This document shows, in pieces, positions 9,416-17,539 of a DNA stretch of 64,000 nucleotides. Numbering within the stretch: position 1 is the stretch's first letter; the number at the start of each line of letters is the position of its first letter. The notes beneath the pieces were generated by a model that saw nothing but the letters and a program-made list of their open reading frames with translations, ran no database searches and was not told the origin of the DNA. Position numbers and translations under genes: made by a program. The stretch comes from Psychroflexus sp. ALD_RP9. Lineage in GTDB: Bacteria > Bacteroidota > Bacteroidia > Flavobacteriales > Flavobacteriaceae. The DNA lies in assembly GCF_017311165.1 (NCBI RefSeq), contig NZ_CP062973.1, positions 248,001 to 312,000 on the forward strand, read 5' to 3'.

Positions 9416-9418
9416 TTG
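9385..9418 (+). promoter_or_regulatory. pyrE promoter overlapping the Nudix gene start
   Basis: TTG at 9385-9387, a 23-bp spacer and TACATTTG at 9411-9418 match the Bacteroidota TTG / TAnnTTTG promoter. Using the SRP RNA gene in this window as a ruler, transcription should start close to 9423, the first base of the pyrE ATG. The element lies inside the first codons of the divergent Nudix gene. Confidence 0.7.
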
Positions 9419-9422
9419 CACT

Positions 9423-10067
9423 ATGATTTTAACCGAGCAAACCGCCAATAAAACTGCAGAACTCTTATTGCAAATTAACGCAATAAAATTAAACCCACAA
9501 ACGCCTTTTACTTGGGCTAGTGGCTGGAAATCTCCAATTTACTGCGATAACCGCATTATACTTTCATACCCAAGCATTCGTAACTATATTGTTGCTGAAA
9601 TGGCTAAATCAGTTGAACAAATTTATGGTCAACCCGATGTTATTGCTGGCGTAGCTACAGGTGCAATCGGAGTTGGCGCTTTGGTAGCCAATTATTTAGG
9701 TTTGCCGTTTGTTTATGTTAGACCTGAACCGAAAAAACATGGCCGTAAAAATCAAATTGAAGGTTTTATAGATCAACACCAAAATGTTGTTGTAATTGAA
9801 GATTTAATCAGTACAGGAAAAAGTAGTCTAAATGCAGTTGAAGCCTTAAAAACAGAAGCAAATGCTAAAATAAAAGGCATGATGGCTATTTTTACTTACG
9901 GATTCGAAATCGCTAAAGAAAATTTTGAAAACGCTAAAGTTGATTTACGTACATTAGGCAATTACGACAGTTTACTAGATCAAGCTTACAAAACCAATTA
10001 TTTAAACGCAAAAGAACTCGAATTATTAAAAACTTGGCGCACAAATCCTGCCCAATGGAAACCATAA
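9423..10067 (+). CDS. pyrE: Orotate phosphoribosyltransferase
   Basis: 214 residues. It joins orotate and PRPP to form orotidine 5'-phosphate in pyrimidine synthesis. The PRPP-binding loop VVVIEDLISTGKSS is at residues 122-135. The flexible catalytic loop with RPEPKKHGRKNQIEG precedes it, and the N-terminal FTWASGWKSPIYCDNR is the OPRTase hallmark. Length and order are standard. The gene seems to be transcribed with little or no leader. The SRPBCC gene follows after 3 bp and is certainly in the same transcript. Confidence 0.96.
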   Translation: MILTEQTANKTAELLLQINAIKLNPQTPFTWASGWKSPIYCDNRIILSYPSIRNYIVAEMAKSVEQIYGQPDVIAGVATGAIGVGALVANYLGLPFVYVRPEPKKHGRKNQIEGFIDQHQNVVVIEDLISTGKSSLNAVEALKTEANAKIKGMMAIFTYGFEIAKENFENAKVDLRTLGNYDSLLDQAYKTNYLNAKELELLKTWRTNPAQWKP

Positions 10068-10070
10068 CAC

Positions 10071-10463
10071 ATGCATTTAGAAAGTCCAAAAGTTACCGTA
10101 AAGAAATCACAAGTTGAAGTGTTTAATTTTTTGAAATCTGTTGAAAATTTTGAAAAATTAATGCCCGAGTCAATTGAAAAATTTGAAACCCTTGAGGATG
10201 ACGCCTTTTTATTTCAATTAAAGGGTATGCCAGTCATTAAATTAAAATTGAATGAGGCAAACTCTCCTAAAGAAGTAATTTTAGGTGCCACAAGCGATAA
10301 ATTACCGTTTACACTTAAAGGTAATATTGAAGCTTTAGATGATTCGAGCAGTGAAGTTCAACTTATTTTTGAAGGCGAATTTAACAGTATGATGGCGATG
10401 ATGATAAAAAGTCCTATCAAGAAATTCATCACTACCTTAAGTGAAAATATCAGTAAAATTTAA
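10071..10463 (+). CDS. SRPBCC / START-like ligand-binding domain protein
   Basis: 130 residues, cytoplasmic, with no signal peptide. The alternating pattern (an N-terminal strand LESPKVTVKKSQVEVFNFLKS, a following helix ENFEKLMP, several strands, and a long C-terminal helix PIKKFITTLSENISKI) fits the helix-grip SRPBCC fold. No catalytic residues can be assigned and the ligand is unknown. It lies 3 bp behind pyrE, so it is co-expressed with pyrimidine synthesis. This linkage is one I recall from other Flavobacteriia, but no role in the pathway is established. Confidence 0.78.
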   Translation: MHLESPKVTVKKSQVEVFNFLKSVENFEKLMPESIEKFETLEDDAFLFQLKGMPVIKLKLNEANSPKEVILGATSDKLPFTLKGNIEALDDSSSEVQLIFEGEFNSMMAMMIKSPIKKFITTLSENISKI

Positions 10464-10485
10464 TAAAAGCTGACTTAAATTTAAA

Positions 10486-11778
10486 CTAAGCCTTGCAAAA
10501 TATTTCTTGCAGGGCTTTTCCTTTTAATAAGCATTCATTGTATTCATTTTCAGGAATAGATTGGTCTGTTATCGCACTACCAACCATGTAAGATAAGTAA
10601 GCTGTTTTTGCGTTGTAAAGCAAACTTCTAATTACAACATTAAAATCAAAATCACCATTAGGTGTTATATAACCAATACTACCACTGTATAAACCGCGTT
10701 TAGTAGTTTCGAAAGATTCGGCTAATTTCATCGCTTCAATTTTTGGTGCGCCTGTCATACTTCCCATCGGGAATGTTGCTTCTAAAATTGAAGTGAAATT
10801 AATATTGGGTTTTAATTCACAGGAAATTGTAGAAATCATTTGATGCACTTGTTCAAAAGTATAAATGTTACACAGTTCATCGACATTAACACTTGCTTTA
10901 GTTGCTAATTTAGATAAATCGTTTCGTACCAAATCTACTATCATAATATTTTCTGCAAGTTCTTTAGGGTCTGTTGCAAGTTCTTTAATTAAATTTTGAT
11001 CTTCAACTAAAGACTGACCACGTTTAGCAGTTCCTTTAATAGGCTGTGAGAGTAATCGAAAGTCTTTTTTGGTTAAAAATCGCTCTGGACTCGCTGAAAC
11101 AATTTGAAATTCATCAAACTTTACAAAGGCCGAAAATGGCGCCTTAGAACGATGATTTAATTGTTTAAATGCATCAAACCCATAAAAATGAGGCGTGTGC
11201 GTATAAAACTCCTGACAAAAATTAATTTCATAAATATCACCACGCTTGATGTGAGACTTTAATTGATTAATGCTTGATAAATAAGTTTCTTTAGAAAGGC
11301 GTGAGTTAAAATCTAAAAACTGTTGCTTTAACTTTAGATTGATGTTTAATCCTCGGATTTTTGTGAAATCTGTTTCTATTTCTCTTGAAACATCTTTCGG
11401 ATAATAACATTCAAGTTTACTGTCTTTTATCGTAAAAACTTTTTGTGGTTGAACTGCCAAGATTTGAGGAAAATTAATACCGTCGAAATTATTAGAACTA
11501 AGATTTTCAATCGGATTTTTTAAATCATAACTTAAACAGCACATCAACCAGTCATTAGATTGGTTAATGAAGGTTTGTAATTGATCTAAAGCATTATGAT
11601 CAAAGGATTTTAGTAGCGACCTCTTCCCTACTGCAATTACAGCATCAAAATTTTTAAATTTAGAAGCCATTTGTTGCCCATCAAAAATCCAACAACTGTT
11701 ATGAGACGAAGCCCACTGCATTAATTGTTGTTTAAATTTATAGGGATTCTTAAGCCTGAAACTTTGATTTATTCTCAC
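10486..11778 (-). CDS. pabB: Aminodeoxychorismate synthase component I
   Basis: 430 residues of the chorismate-binding family. It aminates chorismate to 4-amino-4-deoxychorismate for folate synthesis. The motif PIKGT at residues 246-250 carries Lys248. PabB has this lysine where TrpE anthranilate synthases have alanine, so PabB is favoured. GSMTGAPKIEAM and a C-terminal GSAITDQSIPENEYNE, where the family usually has GGGI or similar, complete the active site. The start is a GTG at 11778, since the next Met is residue 20. A promoter box lies 23 bp upstream. No pabA or pabC is seen nearby. Confidence 0.9.
   Translation of the reverse strand: MRINQSFRLKNPYKFKQQLMQWASSHNSCWIFDGQQMASKFKNFDAVIAVGKRSLLKSFDHNALDQLQTFINQSNDWLMCCLSYDLKNPIENLSSNNFDGINFPQILAVQPQKVFTIKDSKLECYYPKDVSREIETDFTKIRGLNINLKLKQQFLDFNSRLSKETYLSSINQLKSHIKRGDIYEINFCQEFYTHTPHFYGFDAFKQLNHRSKAPFSAFVKFDEFQIVSASPERFLTKKDFRLLSQPIKGTAKRGQSLVEDQNLIKELATDPKELAENIMIVDLVRNDLSKLATKASVNVDELCNIYTFEQVHQMISTISCELKPNINFTSILEATFPMGSMTGAPKIEAMKLAESFETTKRGLYSGSIGYITPNGDFDFNVVIRSLLYNAKTAYLSYMVGSAITDQSIPENEYNECLLKGKALQEIFCKA
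10488..10520 (+). terminator. Terminator of pyrE unit, embedded in the 3' end of pabB
   Basis: Stem 10488-10498 pairs with 10507-10517 (11 bp, one G-T pair) around an 8-base loop, followed by a short T run. It overlaps the last codons of the convergent pabB. Moderate support because the T tract is short. Confidence 0.45.
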
Positions 11779-11800
11779 AAGAAATACTTCAAAAACGGCT

Positions 11801-11808
11801 CAAATATA
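11801..11808 (-). promoter_or_regulatory. pabB promoter -7 box
   Basis: TATATTTG on the minus strand, a perfect TAnnTTTG. The predicted start is near 11795, leaving a leader of about 16 nt before the GTG at 11778. No clear TTG lies at the expected distance. Confidence 0.5.
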
Positions 11809-11832
11809 CAATTAGTAAATGAGTTAAGATAT

Positions 11833-12027
11833 TTAATTAATATAAATCAAACATCGGTTTAATTCAGGGTTCTTTCGTAAAAGAGGTTGAATAAATATAC
11901 GGATTTCTTCAATTTCATGTGGTTGTAATAACCGCGTTAGTTTGGCTAATTCTTTACAGAACAACTTAGCATCAAAACTTACTTTAGCTAAGATTTGTTT
12001 AGAATACTCTAACATAGCACGTGCCAT
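11833..12027 (-). CDS. Small conserved hypothetical protein (64 aa)
   Basis: 64 residues, soluble, mostly helical. An N-terminal helix LEYSKQILAKVSFDAKLFCKEL is followed by LTRLLQPHEIEEIRIFIQPLL. I recall similar short proteins with the pattern LEYSKxILxKVSFDxxLFxKEL in many Flavobacteriia, always of unknown function. The ATG at 12027 is preferred, and a second in-frame ATG at 12015 would give MLEYSKQ and is also possible. It stands alone between pabB and the DUF4442 gene. Confidence 0.72.
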   Translation of the reverse strand: MARAMLEYSKQILAKVSFDAKLFCKELAKLTRLLQPHEIEEIRIFIQPLLRKNPELNRCLIYIN

Positions 12028-12129
12028 AATGTAATTTTTTCGATAGGTAGTAGTGTTCTATAAGCTAAAGTTTAGAATTTAAATATAGCACTTTAAAGCA
12101 TCAAATATTGTTAAAGGTATATTAACAAA

Positions 12130-12585
12130 TTAAGACTTTAACTTTAAAGTCCATTTAAATTGAAATTCAGAAACACAGTTACGCTCTTGATCAAAAGCTT
12201 TAGAGTTTAACCAAACTGTTTGTCCCTTTTTAGTTAAAATAGCATTATTTACGGTAGTTTTAACCAATTTAGCATCCACACATGTAAAAGTAATTTTACC
12301 TCTCGCTTTTTTGTGAAAAATTGCAGAATTTTCAGCTACCAACATCGAAACAGATTGATGGCTTTCGTTTATTTCCCGCATAACTAAAACTCCAGTTGTT
12401 AACTCAGCTGCCATAGCTTGAACGGCAAAATACATACTATTAAATGGATTTTGACTTAACCATTTTAATCTCGCTTTTGCCTCTGTGGCTTCAGGCGCTA
12501 GTTTGGTTAAACGCACTCCGGCTATCCAAGCAATAGGCAATTTTAAAAATAAAAAACGATTAATATTTTGTACAGTAAACTTCAT
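12130..12585 (-). CDS. DUF4442 (hotdog-fold) protein
   Basis: 151 residues. The block RLKWLSQNPFNSMYFAVQAM and the following AAELTTGVLVM are typical of DUF4442, a hotdog-fold family related to acyl-CoA thioesterases. Proteins of this kind bind acyl-CoA-like ligands, but no activity is established. A hydrophobic segment near residues 11-24 (FLFLKLPIAWIAGV) is part of the family N-terminus, not a signal peptide. It is followed downstream by the 64-residue gene after about 100 bp. Confidence 0.8.
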   Translation of the reverse strand: MKFTVQNINRFLFLKLPIAWIAGVRLTKLAPEATEAKARLKWLSQNPFNSMYFAVQAMAAELTTGVLVMREINESHQSVSMLVAENSAIFHKKARGKITFTCVDAKLVKTTVNNAILTKKGQTVWLNSKAFDQERNCVSEFQFKWTLKLKS

Positions 12586-12717
12586 TTAAAAATTTTACAC
12601 AAAATAATTAATTATACTCAATTTCAGTCGGTTTTTGTCCAAAAAAGACATTACTTAAATTGTTAATTTTAAGTTAAATTATACTACCTTGCATTACATA
12701 GTAACTTCTTTTAAATA

Positions 12718-12725
12718 TATCTTTG
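12718..12725 (+). promoter_or_regulatory. Promoter -7 box of the PadR-PspC-DUF2807 operon
   Basis: TATCTTTG is a perfect TAnnTTTG, located 29 bp before the padR-type ATG at 12755. The nearest TTG (12689-12691) lies 26 bp upstream, slightly far. Confidence 0.55.
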
Positions 12726-12754
12726 TATAAAATTCAGATTAGAAATCAACTCTT

Positions 12755-13099
12755 ATGAATATAGAAAACACAAAAGCACAAATGCGAAAAGGTATTTTAG
12801 AATACTGCATTTTGTCTGTCTTGGCTAAAAATGATGCCTACGTGGCTGAAATATTAGAGACATTAAAAGATGCTAAGCTTCTTGTAGTTGAAGGAACGAT
12901 TTATCCTTTGTTAACGCGTTTAAAAAATGGAAAATTACTAGAATATCGCTGGGAAGAATCTACTGGCGGACCACCAAGGAAATATTATAAATTAACTAAC
13001 AAAGGCCAATTATTTTTAAATGAGCTTGGGTCTACATGGCAAGATTTACAATTTGCTGTAAACACAATAACAACGAATAAAACTGACAATAATGAATAA
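12755..13099 (+). CDS. PadR-family transcriptional regulator
   Basis: 114 residues. A winged helix-turn-helix occupies most of the protein, from QMRKGILEYCILSVLA to GPPRKYYKLTNKGQLFL, which is the wing strand pair. PadR proteins are dimeric repressors that respond to membrane or phenolic stress. The gene overlaps the PspC gene by 8 bp (the two ORFs share ATGAATAA), so translation is probably coupled. In this genus-level context the PadR protein likely controls its own operon. No operator is obvious beyond the promoter. Confidence 0.92.
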   Translation: MNIENTKAQMRKGILEYCILSVLAKNDAYVAEILETLKDAKLLVVEGTIYPLLTRLKNGKLLEYRWEESTGGPPRKYYKLTNKGQLFLNELGSTWQDLQFAVNTITTNKTDNNE

Positions 13100-14672
13100 A
13101 ACAATAAGTATTAATTTAGGAAGTATCTTTTTTCACATCGATGAGATTGCTTTTAATAAGCTTAAATCTTATTTAGATGATATAAAACTTTATTTGCATA
13201 ATGAAGAGAGTAAAGACGAAATAATTAATGACATTGAAGTACGGATTGCTGAAATTTTTATGGAAGACCGGCAAGATGAGCAGCAAGTTATATCTGTTGA
13301 AGTTGTTGAAAAAGTAATTAAAATAATGGGGAATCCAGAAGATTACCGTGTTGATGACACGACAGATTATCAGGACTTCTCAAATAAGAATTACAAAAGT
13401 TACCGTAAATTATATCGGGATAAAGATACAAGCATTTTAGGTGGTGTTTCAGCTGGCTTTGGGCATTATTTTAGAATTGACGCTATTTGGATACGTGTTC
13501 TATTTATTTTAATTGCGATTTTTAGTGCAGGCACAGGAGTCATCATTTACATTGCATGTTGGCTTTTAATACCGCCAGCTTTAACTACTTCTGAAAAACT
13601 AGCTATGCGCGGTAAACCCATTAATTTTTCGAATATTGAACGAAAAGTAAAAGAGAATTATGAAAAATTCGCCCAGAAAATGGATGATATTGATTATGAA
13701 AAATATAAAGCTCAAACCAAGTCTGGCGCACAAAAACTAGGTAACAGTCTATATAATATCTTTGAAGCTATTGGTAACTTTATTAAAAAATTTCTTGGTG
13801 TTATTCTTATTTTTATCTCTGGAATAGTCTTGCTCTCACTTGTTTTTTCTCTTTTTGGCCTAAGCTCATTTAGTTTTTTTGAAGACACTAATTACTATGA
13901 CTTTGGTTTATCTGAACTTGATTTACCCATTTGGGCTTATGCCGTGATGATTTTCTTTAGCATTGGTATACCCTTTTTTTACCTGCTTATTTTAGGACTA
14001 AAATTGCTTATTAATAACCTCAGAAAAATTGGGAAACCTATCAATATTAGTTTATTTTCCTTATGGATTATAGCAGTGTTTAGTTTGATCTTCTTCAGTA
14101 TCAAACAGAATTTAAAAGATAGTCAAAAGGTTGAATTAGTTAAAGTTATAGAAACCAACTATAATAATCAGGATACCTTAAATATCAGTATGAATGAAAA
14201 TTTAAGATTCAACCTAAATTCTCATAAAAGCTCTAAAAATAAAATCGTGTTTGACGAAAGCAATAAAGAGCTCACAATTGGCAACATGATTAACCTCAAT
14301 TTTATTCCTTCAAACGACAGTGTTGTTAAAATACGTGTTGAAAAATCGGCCTACTCGACTTCAAAAGCAAATGCCAAAGCACTAGCTAAACAAATAGATT
14401 ACAATATTTTAACTGAAACAAAAAACATTAAATTAAATAATTACTTTTCAACGCAACCTCAGTTTGTAAATCATAGAATTAGTATTGATGTAAGTATTCT
14501 TCTACCAGAGGGAATTCATCTTAACTTTGATGAATCGGTTAAAACCTATAAGAGTAACTTCCAAAATTTTAATGAATTTAACCTAATTAAATACAACCAA
14601 TTACTTCAAGTTGAAGGTAAAAATCTAAAATGTTTAACTTGTCAAGAAATTGAAAACAATCATATTAATTAA
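13092..14672 (+). CDS. PspC-domain multi-pass membrane protein
   Basis: 526 residues. Residues 1-95 are soluble and acidic. A PspC domain at about 104-165 (YRDKDTSILGGVSAGFGHYF followed by two membrane helices) is the phage-shock-protein C fold. Three further membrane segments lie near 228-255, 275-305 and 315-335. The C-terminal about 185 residues are extracytoplasmic with little similarity and end in a CLTC pair. The arrangement PadR - PspC - DUF2807 recurs in Bacteroidota and suggests an envelope stress unit. Function is inferred from the PspC domain only. Confidence 0.87.
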   Translation: MNKTISINLGSIFFHIDEIAFNKLKSYLDDIKLYLHNEESKDEIINDIEVRIAEIFMEDRQDEQQVISVEVVEKVIKIMGNPEDYRVDDTTDYQDFSNKNYKSYRKLYRDKDTSILGGVSAGFGHYFRIDAIWIRVLFILIAIFSAGTGVIIYIACWLLIPPALTTSEKLAMRGKPINFSNIERKVKENYEKFAQKMDDIDYEKYKAQTKSGAQKLGNSLYNIFEAIGNFIKKFLGVILIFISGIVLLSLVFSLFGLSSFSFFEDTNYYDFGLSELDLPIWAYAVMIFFSIGIPFFYLLILGLKLLINNLRKIGKPINISLFSLWIIAVFSLIFFSIKQNLKDSQKVELVKVIETNYNNQDTLNISMNENLRFNLNSHKSSKNKIVFDESNKELTIGNMINLNFIPSNDSVVKIRVEKSAYSTSKANAKALAKQIDYNILTETKNIKLNNYFSTQPQFVNHRISIDVSILLPEGIHLNFDESVKTYKSNFQNFNEFNLIKYNQLLQVEGKNLKCLTCQEIENNHIN

Positions 14673-14695
14673 ATTAATCTCTTAAAACCAAACCT

Positions 14696-15538
14696 ATGTT
14701 AAGTCTCATGAAATATGTTATTTATGTAATAATTACGATGAGTATCGTAAGTTGCAATGTTGTCTCAAACCTTTCTAAAGTTAATGGTAAAGGTGAAATT
14801 GAAACTAAAACAATGACAACAAACACCTTTACCGAATTGAAGATTTCTAATAACTGGCAAGTTGTTTTAATACCTTCTAATGAAAACAAGTTGGTTGTGG
14901 AAGCCAACGAAAATTTAATTGAATTACTGACCGTTGAAAACAATGGAAAATCGCTTAAAATATCTGCAAAAGAAACTATTGGGCAAGCTGACGCCAAACT
15001 TATTGAGGTTTATTTTACGGAATCACTAACTAAAATAAGTTTGAGTGCAGGCGTTGAGGTTACAGCTAACAAGAAACTTAATTTTGAAGATTTAAGCTTC
15101 AATATCTCAAGTGGCGCTGAAACCAATTTAAACTTAGCATTTAATCAACTCGATTTAAAGGTATCTAGCGGTGCCGAAGCAGAACTTCAGTTAAAAGGTA
15201 ACGAAGTTTGGGCTTCTAGCTCAAGTGGTGCTGAAATAGAGTTAAATGCAGATGTTATTAGCATGGAAACTTCGGCTTCTAGTGGTGCAGAAATTGAAAT
15301 TGAAGGAATAGCAGACCATTTTAAAGCAAAAACTTCAAGTGGTTCAGAAATTGATGCCTCTAAATTAAAAGCAAATAATGTCGTGGCCTCAGCAAGTAGT
15401 GGCTCATCAATAAAAACATTTCCTATTGTAAGTCTTGATGCTACAGCTTCAAGTGGTGGCGACATAGATTATTACAATAAACCAAATGGTCAATTAAACA
15501 TTAATAAATCATCAGGCGGTAGAGTTTCATTACACTAA
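14696..15538 (+). CDS. DUF2807 (putative auto-transporter adhesin head GIN domain) lipoprotein
   Basis: 280 residues. The signal peptide ends in a lipobox IVSC near residue 20, so this is a lipoprotein. The rest is a DUF2807 / GIN domain, expected to be a right-handed beta-solenoid. Eight copies of an S-S-G-[AGS]-[ES] motif recur about every 20-24 residues (SSGAETNL, SSGAEAEL, SSGAEIEL, SSGAEIEI, SSGSEIDA, and so on), each marking one turn. A second ATG at 14708 would shorten the signal peptide by four residues. Third gene of the PadR-PspC operon, followed by a strong terminator. Confidence 0.88.
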   Translation: MLSLMKYVIYVIITMSIVSCNVVSNLSKVNGKGEIETKTMTTNTFTELKISNNWQVVLIPSNENKLVVEANENLIELLTVENNGKSLKISAKETIGQADAKLIEVYFTESLTKISLSAGVEVTANKKLNFEDLSFNISSGAETNLNLAFNQLDLKVSSGAEAELQLKGNEVWASSSSGAEIELNADVISMETSASSGAEIEIEGIADHFKAKTSSGSEIDASKLKANNVVASASSGSSIKTFPIVSLDATASSGGDIDYYNKPNGQLNINKSSGGRVSLH

Positions 15539-15564
15539 GCCTATTGTTGTTTGTTTTAGTTTTT

Positions 15565-15593
15565 AAAATCCCTTTTAAAAGAGGGATTTTTTT
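15565..15593 (+). terminator. Terminator of the PadR-PspC-DUF2807 operon
   Basis: Stem 15565-15572 (AAAATCCC) pairs with 15583-15590 (GGGATTTT) and is followed by a run of T up to 15593. It lies 26 bp after the stop codon. Confidence 0.8.
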
Positions 15594-15682
15594 CATTTCA
15601 TCCTAAAAAAATAACAACTCATCATTTTAAGTTTTACATTTAGGTCTATCTCTAAGCATCTTTGTTTTAAATTAAAAGTATT

Positions 15683-16714
15683 ATGAACGCAAGATTAAAA
15701 CAAGCTATTATCAGGTTTACAATAGTATCCGTGGCTATTTCAGTATTTATAAGGCTAACCGATTTTATTGCGCAAGATTTTAATGTACAAGTCCTATTTA
15801 ATTTTAAGGCTTATGCTATAAATTTCTTGTATGCATTTATTATCGGTTTGGTTAACATGTTAAGTTTTGCTGTTATTTATAAAAAATATAATTGGTATCG
15901 AGATGTTAAAAAGATAATTTTAATTGGCGTAATAGGCTCTGTAATTTGGTCTACAGCTGCATTTTTTATAGCGCGATATGTTCATTTTGTCGTCATAGAA
16001 GGTCTTAGTCATAATCAATTTCTAGAAAGTCAGTTTGCTGCAACCTACATTTTTGCCATGCTCATTGCTTTTTTAGTAACTTTAATTTTTCATGCCATTT
16101 ATTTTTACAAAGCTTTACAAGAATCTAAACTTCGAGAACAAGCTTATGAAAATGCGCAAACTACTGCTCAATATGACGCATTGAAAAATCAATTAGATCC
16201 GCATTTTTTATTTAATAGTTTAAACGTTTTAAGTGCATTGATTGATGAAAACCCAGAAAAAGCACAAGAATTTACCACTCACCTTTCTCGAATTTATCGT
16301 TATGTGTTAGACCATAAAAGTAAAGAGTTAGTAAGCTTAAGTGAAGAATTGTCTTTTGCCAAACGCTATATGAAACTCATTGAAATGCGATTTGAAAACA
16401 GCGTAAAATTTGAAATTAGCTCAAATGAAAATGAGGAATTTAAAATTATACCTTTATCACTTCAACTGTTAATTGAAAACGCCATTAAACACAATAAAAT
16501 TTCAGAAGAAAATGCCTTGATTATTTCAATTGAAACAAAAAACGAAACACTTAGGGTTTCAAATAATATTAATAAAAAACAACAATACCAATCTAAAAGA
16601 AACGGAATTGGCCTTGAAAATATCAAACATCGTGTTTCTAAATTTACAGCTCGTCAAGTTGAAGTTATTGAAACAAGAACACAATTTTCTGTTGAAATTC
16701 CGCTAATAAAATAA
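15683..16714 (+). CDS. LytS-type sensor histidine kinase
   Basis: 343 residues. Four membrane helices lie within residues 10-145, with almost no periplasmic sensor domain. A coiled linker follows, then the His_kinase core: QLDPHFLFNSLN with the phospho-acceptor His174. The ATP-binding part carries the N box LLIENAIKHNK (Asn266) and GIGLENIKHR. This subfamily (LytS/YehU) typically pairs with LytTR regulators, as here: the regulator gene starts 4 bp downstream. The signal is probably sensed inside the membrane. Confidence 0.93.
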   Translation: MNARLKQAIIRFTIVSVAISVFIRLTDFIAQDFNVQVLFNFKAYAINFLYAFIIGLVNMLSFAVIYKKYNWYRDVKKIILIGVIGSVIWSTAAFFIARYVHFVVIEGLSHNQFLESQFAATYIFAMLIAFLVTLIFHAIYFYKALQESKLREQAYENAQTTAQYDALKNQLDPHFLFNSLNVLSALIDENPEKAQEFTTHLSRIYRYVLDHKSKELVSLSEELSFAKRYMKLIEMRFENSVKFEISSNENEEFKIIPLSLQLLIENAIKHNKISEENALIISIETKNETLRVSNNINKKQQYQSKRNGIGLENIKHRVSKFTARQVEVIETRTQFSVEIPLIK

Positions 16715-16718
16715 AGTT

Positions 16719-17471
16719 ATGATTTCAGCAATTATTATTGAAGATGAAAAGCCAGCTGCGCGACGCTTAAAAAAATTGGTTTCACAGCTAGATATTAAAG
16801 TGTTAAAAACTTTACACTCAGTTTCTGAAGCCATAAATTGGTTCGCTAATAATAAGCAACCAGAATTGTTGTTTTTAGATATACAATTAAGTGACGGTCT
16901 ATCATTCGAGATTTTTGAACAGATCCAGATTAAAAGTGCTATAATTTTTACAACAGCTTATGATGAATATGCTCTAAAAGCTTTTAAACTTAACAGCATT
17001 GATTATTTACTAAAACCCATAGACCAGTCTGAGTTAGAAACTGCGGTTCAAAAATTTAAAACGCAAGCCAAATCGAATACTTACGATGTTGAGATGATTA
17101 AAAATCTGTTTCTCAATAACATGAATCAACATGATTACAAAGAACGTTTTACTGTAAAAGTTGGTGACCATATTAAACTGTTTCAAACCAGCAATATTCA
17201 GTGTTTTTATAGTCATGATAAAGCAACTTACTTGGTTAATGAGCTTGGAAAAACTTATGTTATTGACCAAAGTCTAGATGAGCTTAACACCCAGTTAAAC
17301 CCGGAACAGTTTTTTAAAATTAGCCGAAAATTTATTATTAATATTAATTATATTAAAGAGCTTGTTGCTTATTCAAACAGTAGACTAAGAGTGGTTTTAA
17401 AAGCAAATGTTGAAGAAATACCTATTGTAAGTAGAGAAAAGGTAAAAGACTTCAAAAATTGGATTAACTAA
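16719..17471 (+). CDS. LytTR-family response regulator
   Basis: 250 residues. A receiver domain at 1-120 has the acidic pair E8-D9, the phospho-acceptor Asp54 (LFLDIQLSD), Thr near 83 (FTTAYDEY) and Lys near 104 (LLKPID). A LytTR DNA-binding domain at about 145-250 starts RFTVKVGDHIKLF and contains FFKISRKFIININYI, the usual motif for these regulators. It is the cognate partner of the kinase 4 bp upstream. Target genes cannot be named, and the aspartyl protease gene directly downstream is one candidate. Confidence 0.94.
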   Translation: MISAIIIEDEKPAARRLKKLVSQLDIKVLKTLHSVSEAINWFANNKQPELLFLDIQLSDGLSFEIFEQIQIKSAIIFTTAYDEYALKAFKLNSIDYLLKPIDQSELETAVQKFKTQAKSNTYDVEMIKNLFLNNMNQHDYKERFTVKVGDHIKLFQTSNIQCFYSHDKATYLVNELGKTYVIDQSLDELNTQLNPEQFFKISRKFIININYIKELVAYSNSRLRVVLKANVEEIPIVSREKVKDFKNWIN

Positions 17472-17539
17472 ACATCCACAAATGTATAAATTAGGTTAAT
17501 TGTCTTGTTGTTATACTTAGAAATAGCCTATTTTGTAGT

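Noticed and set aside
15108..15530. Repeats in DUF2807 as a tandem DNA repeat or CRISPR-like array
   Set aside because: The repetition is at the protein level with degenerate DNA and coding phase kept, and no spacers are seen.
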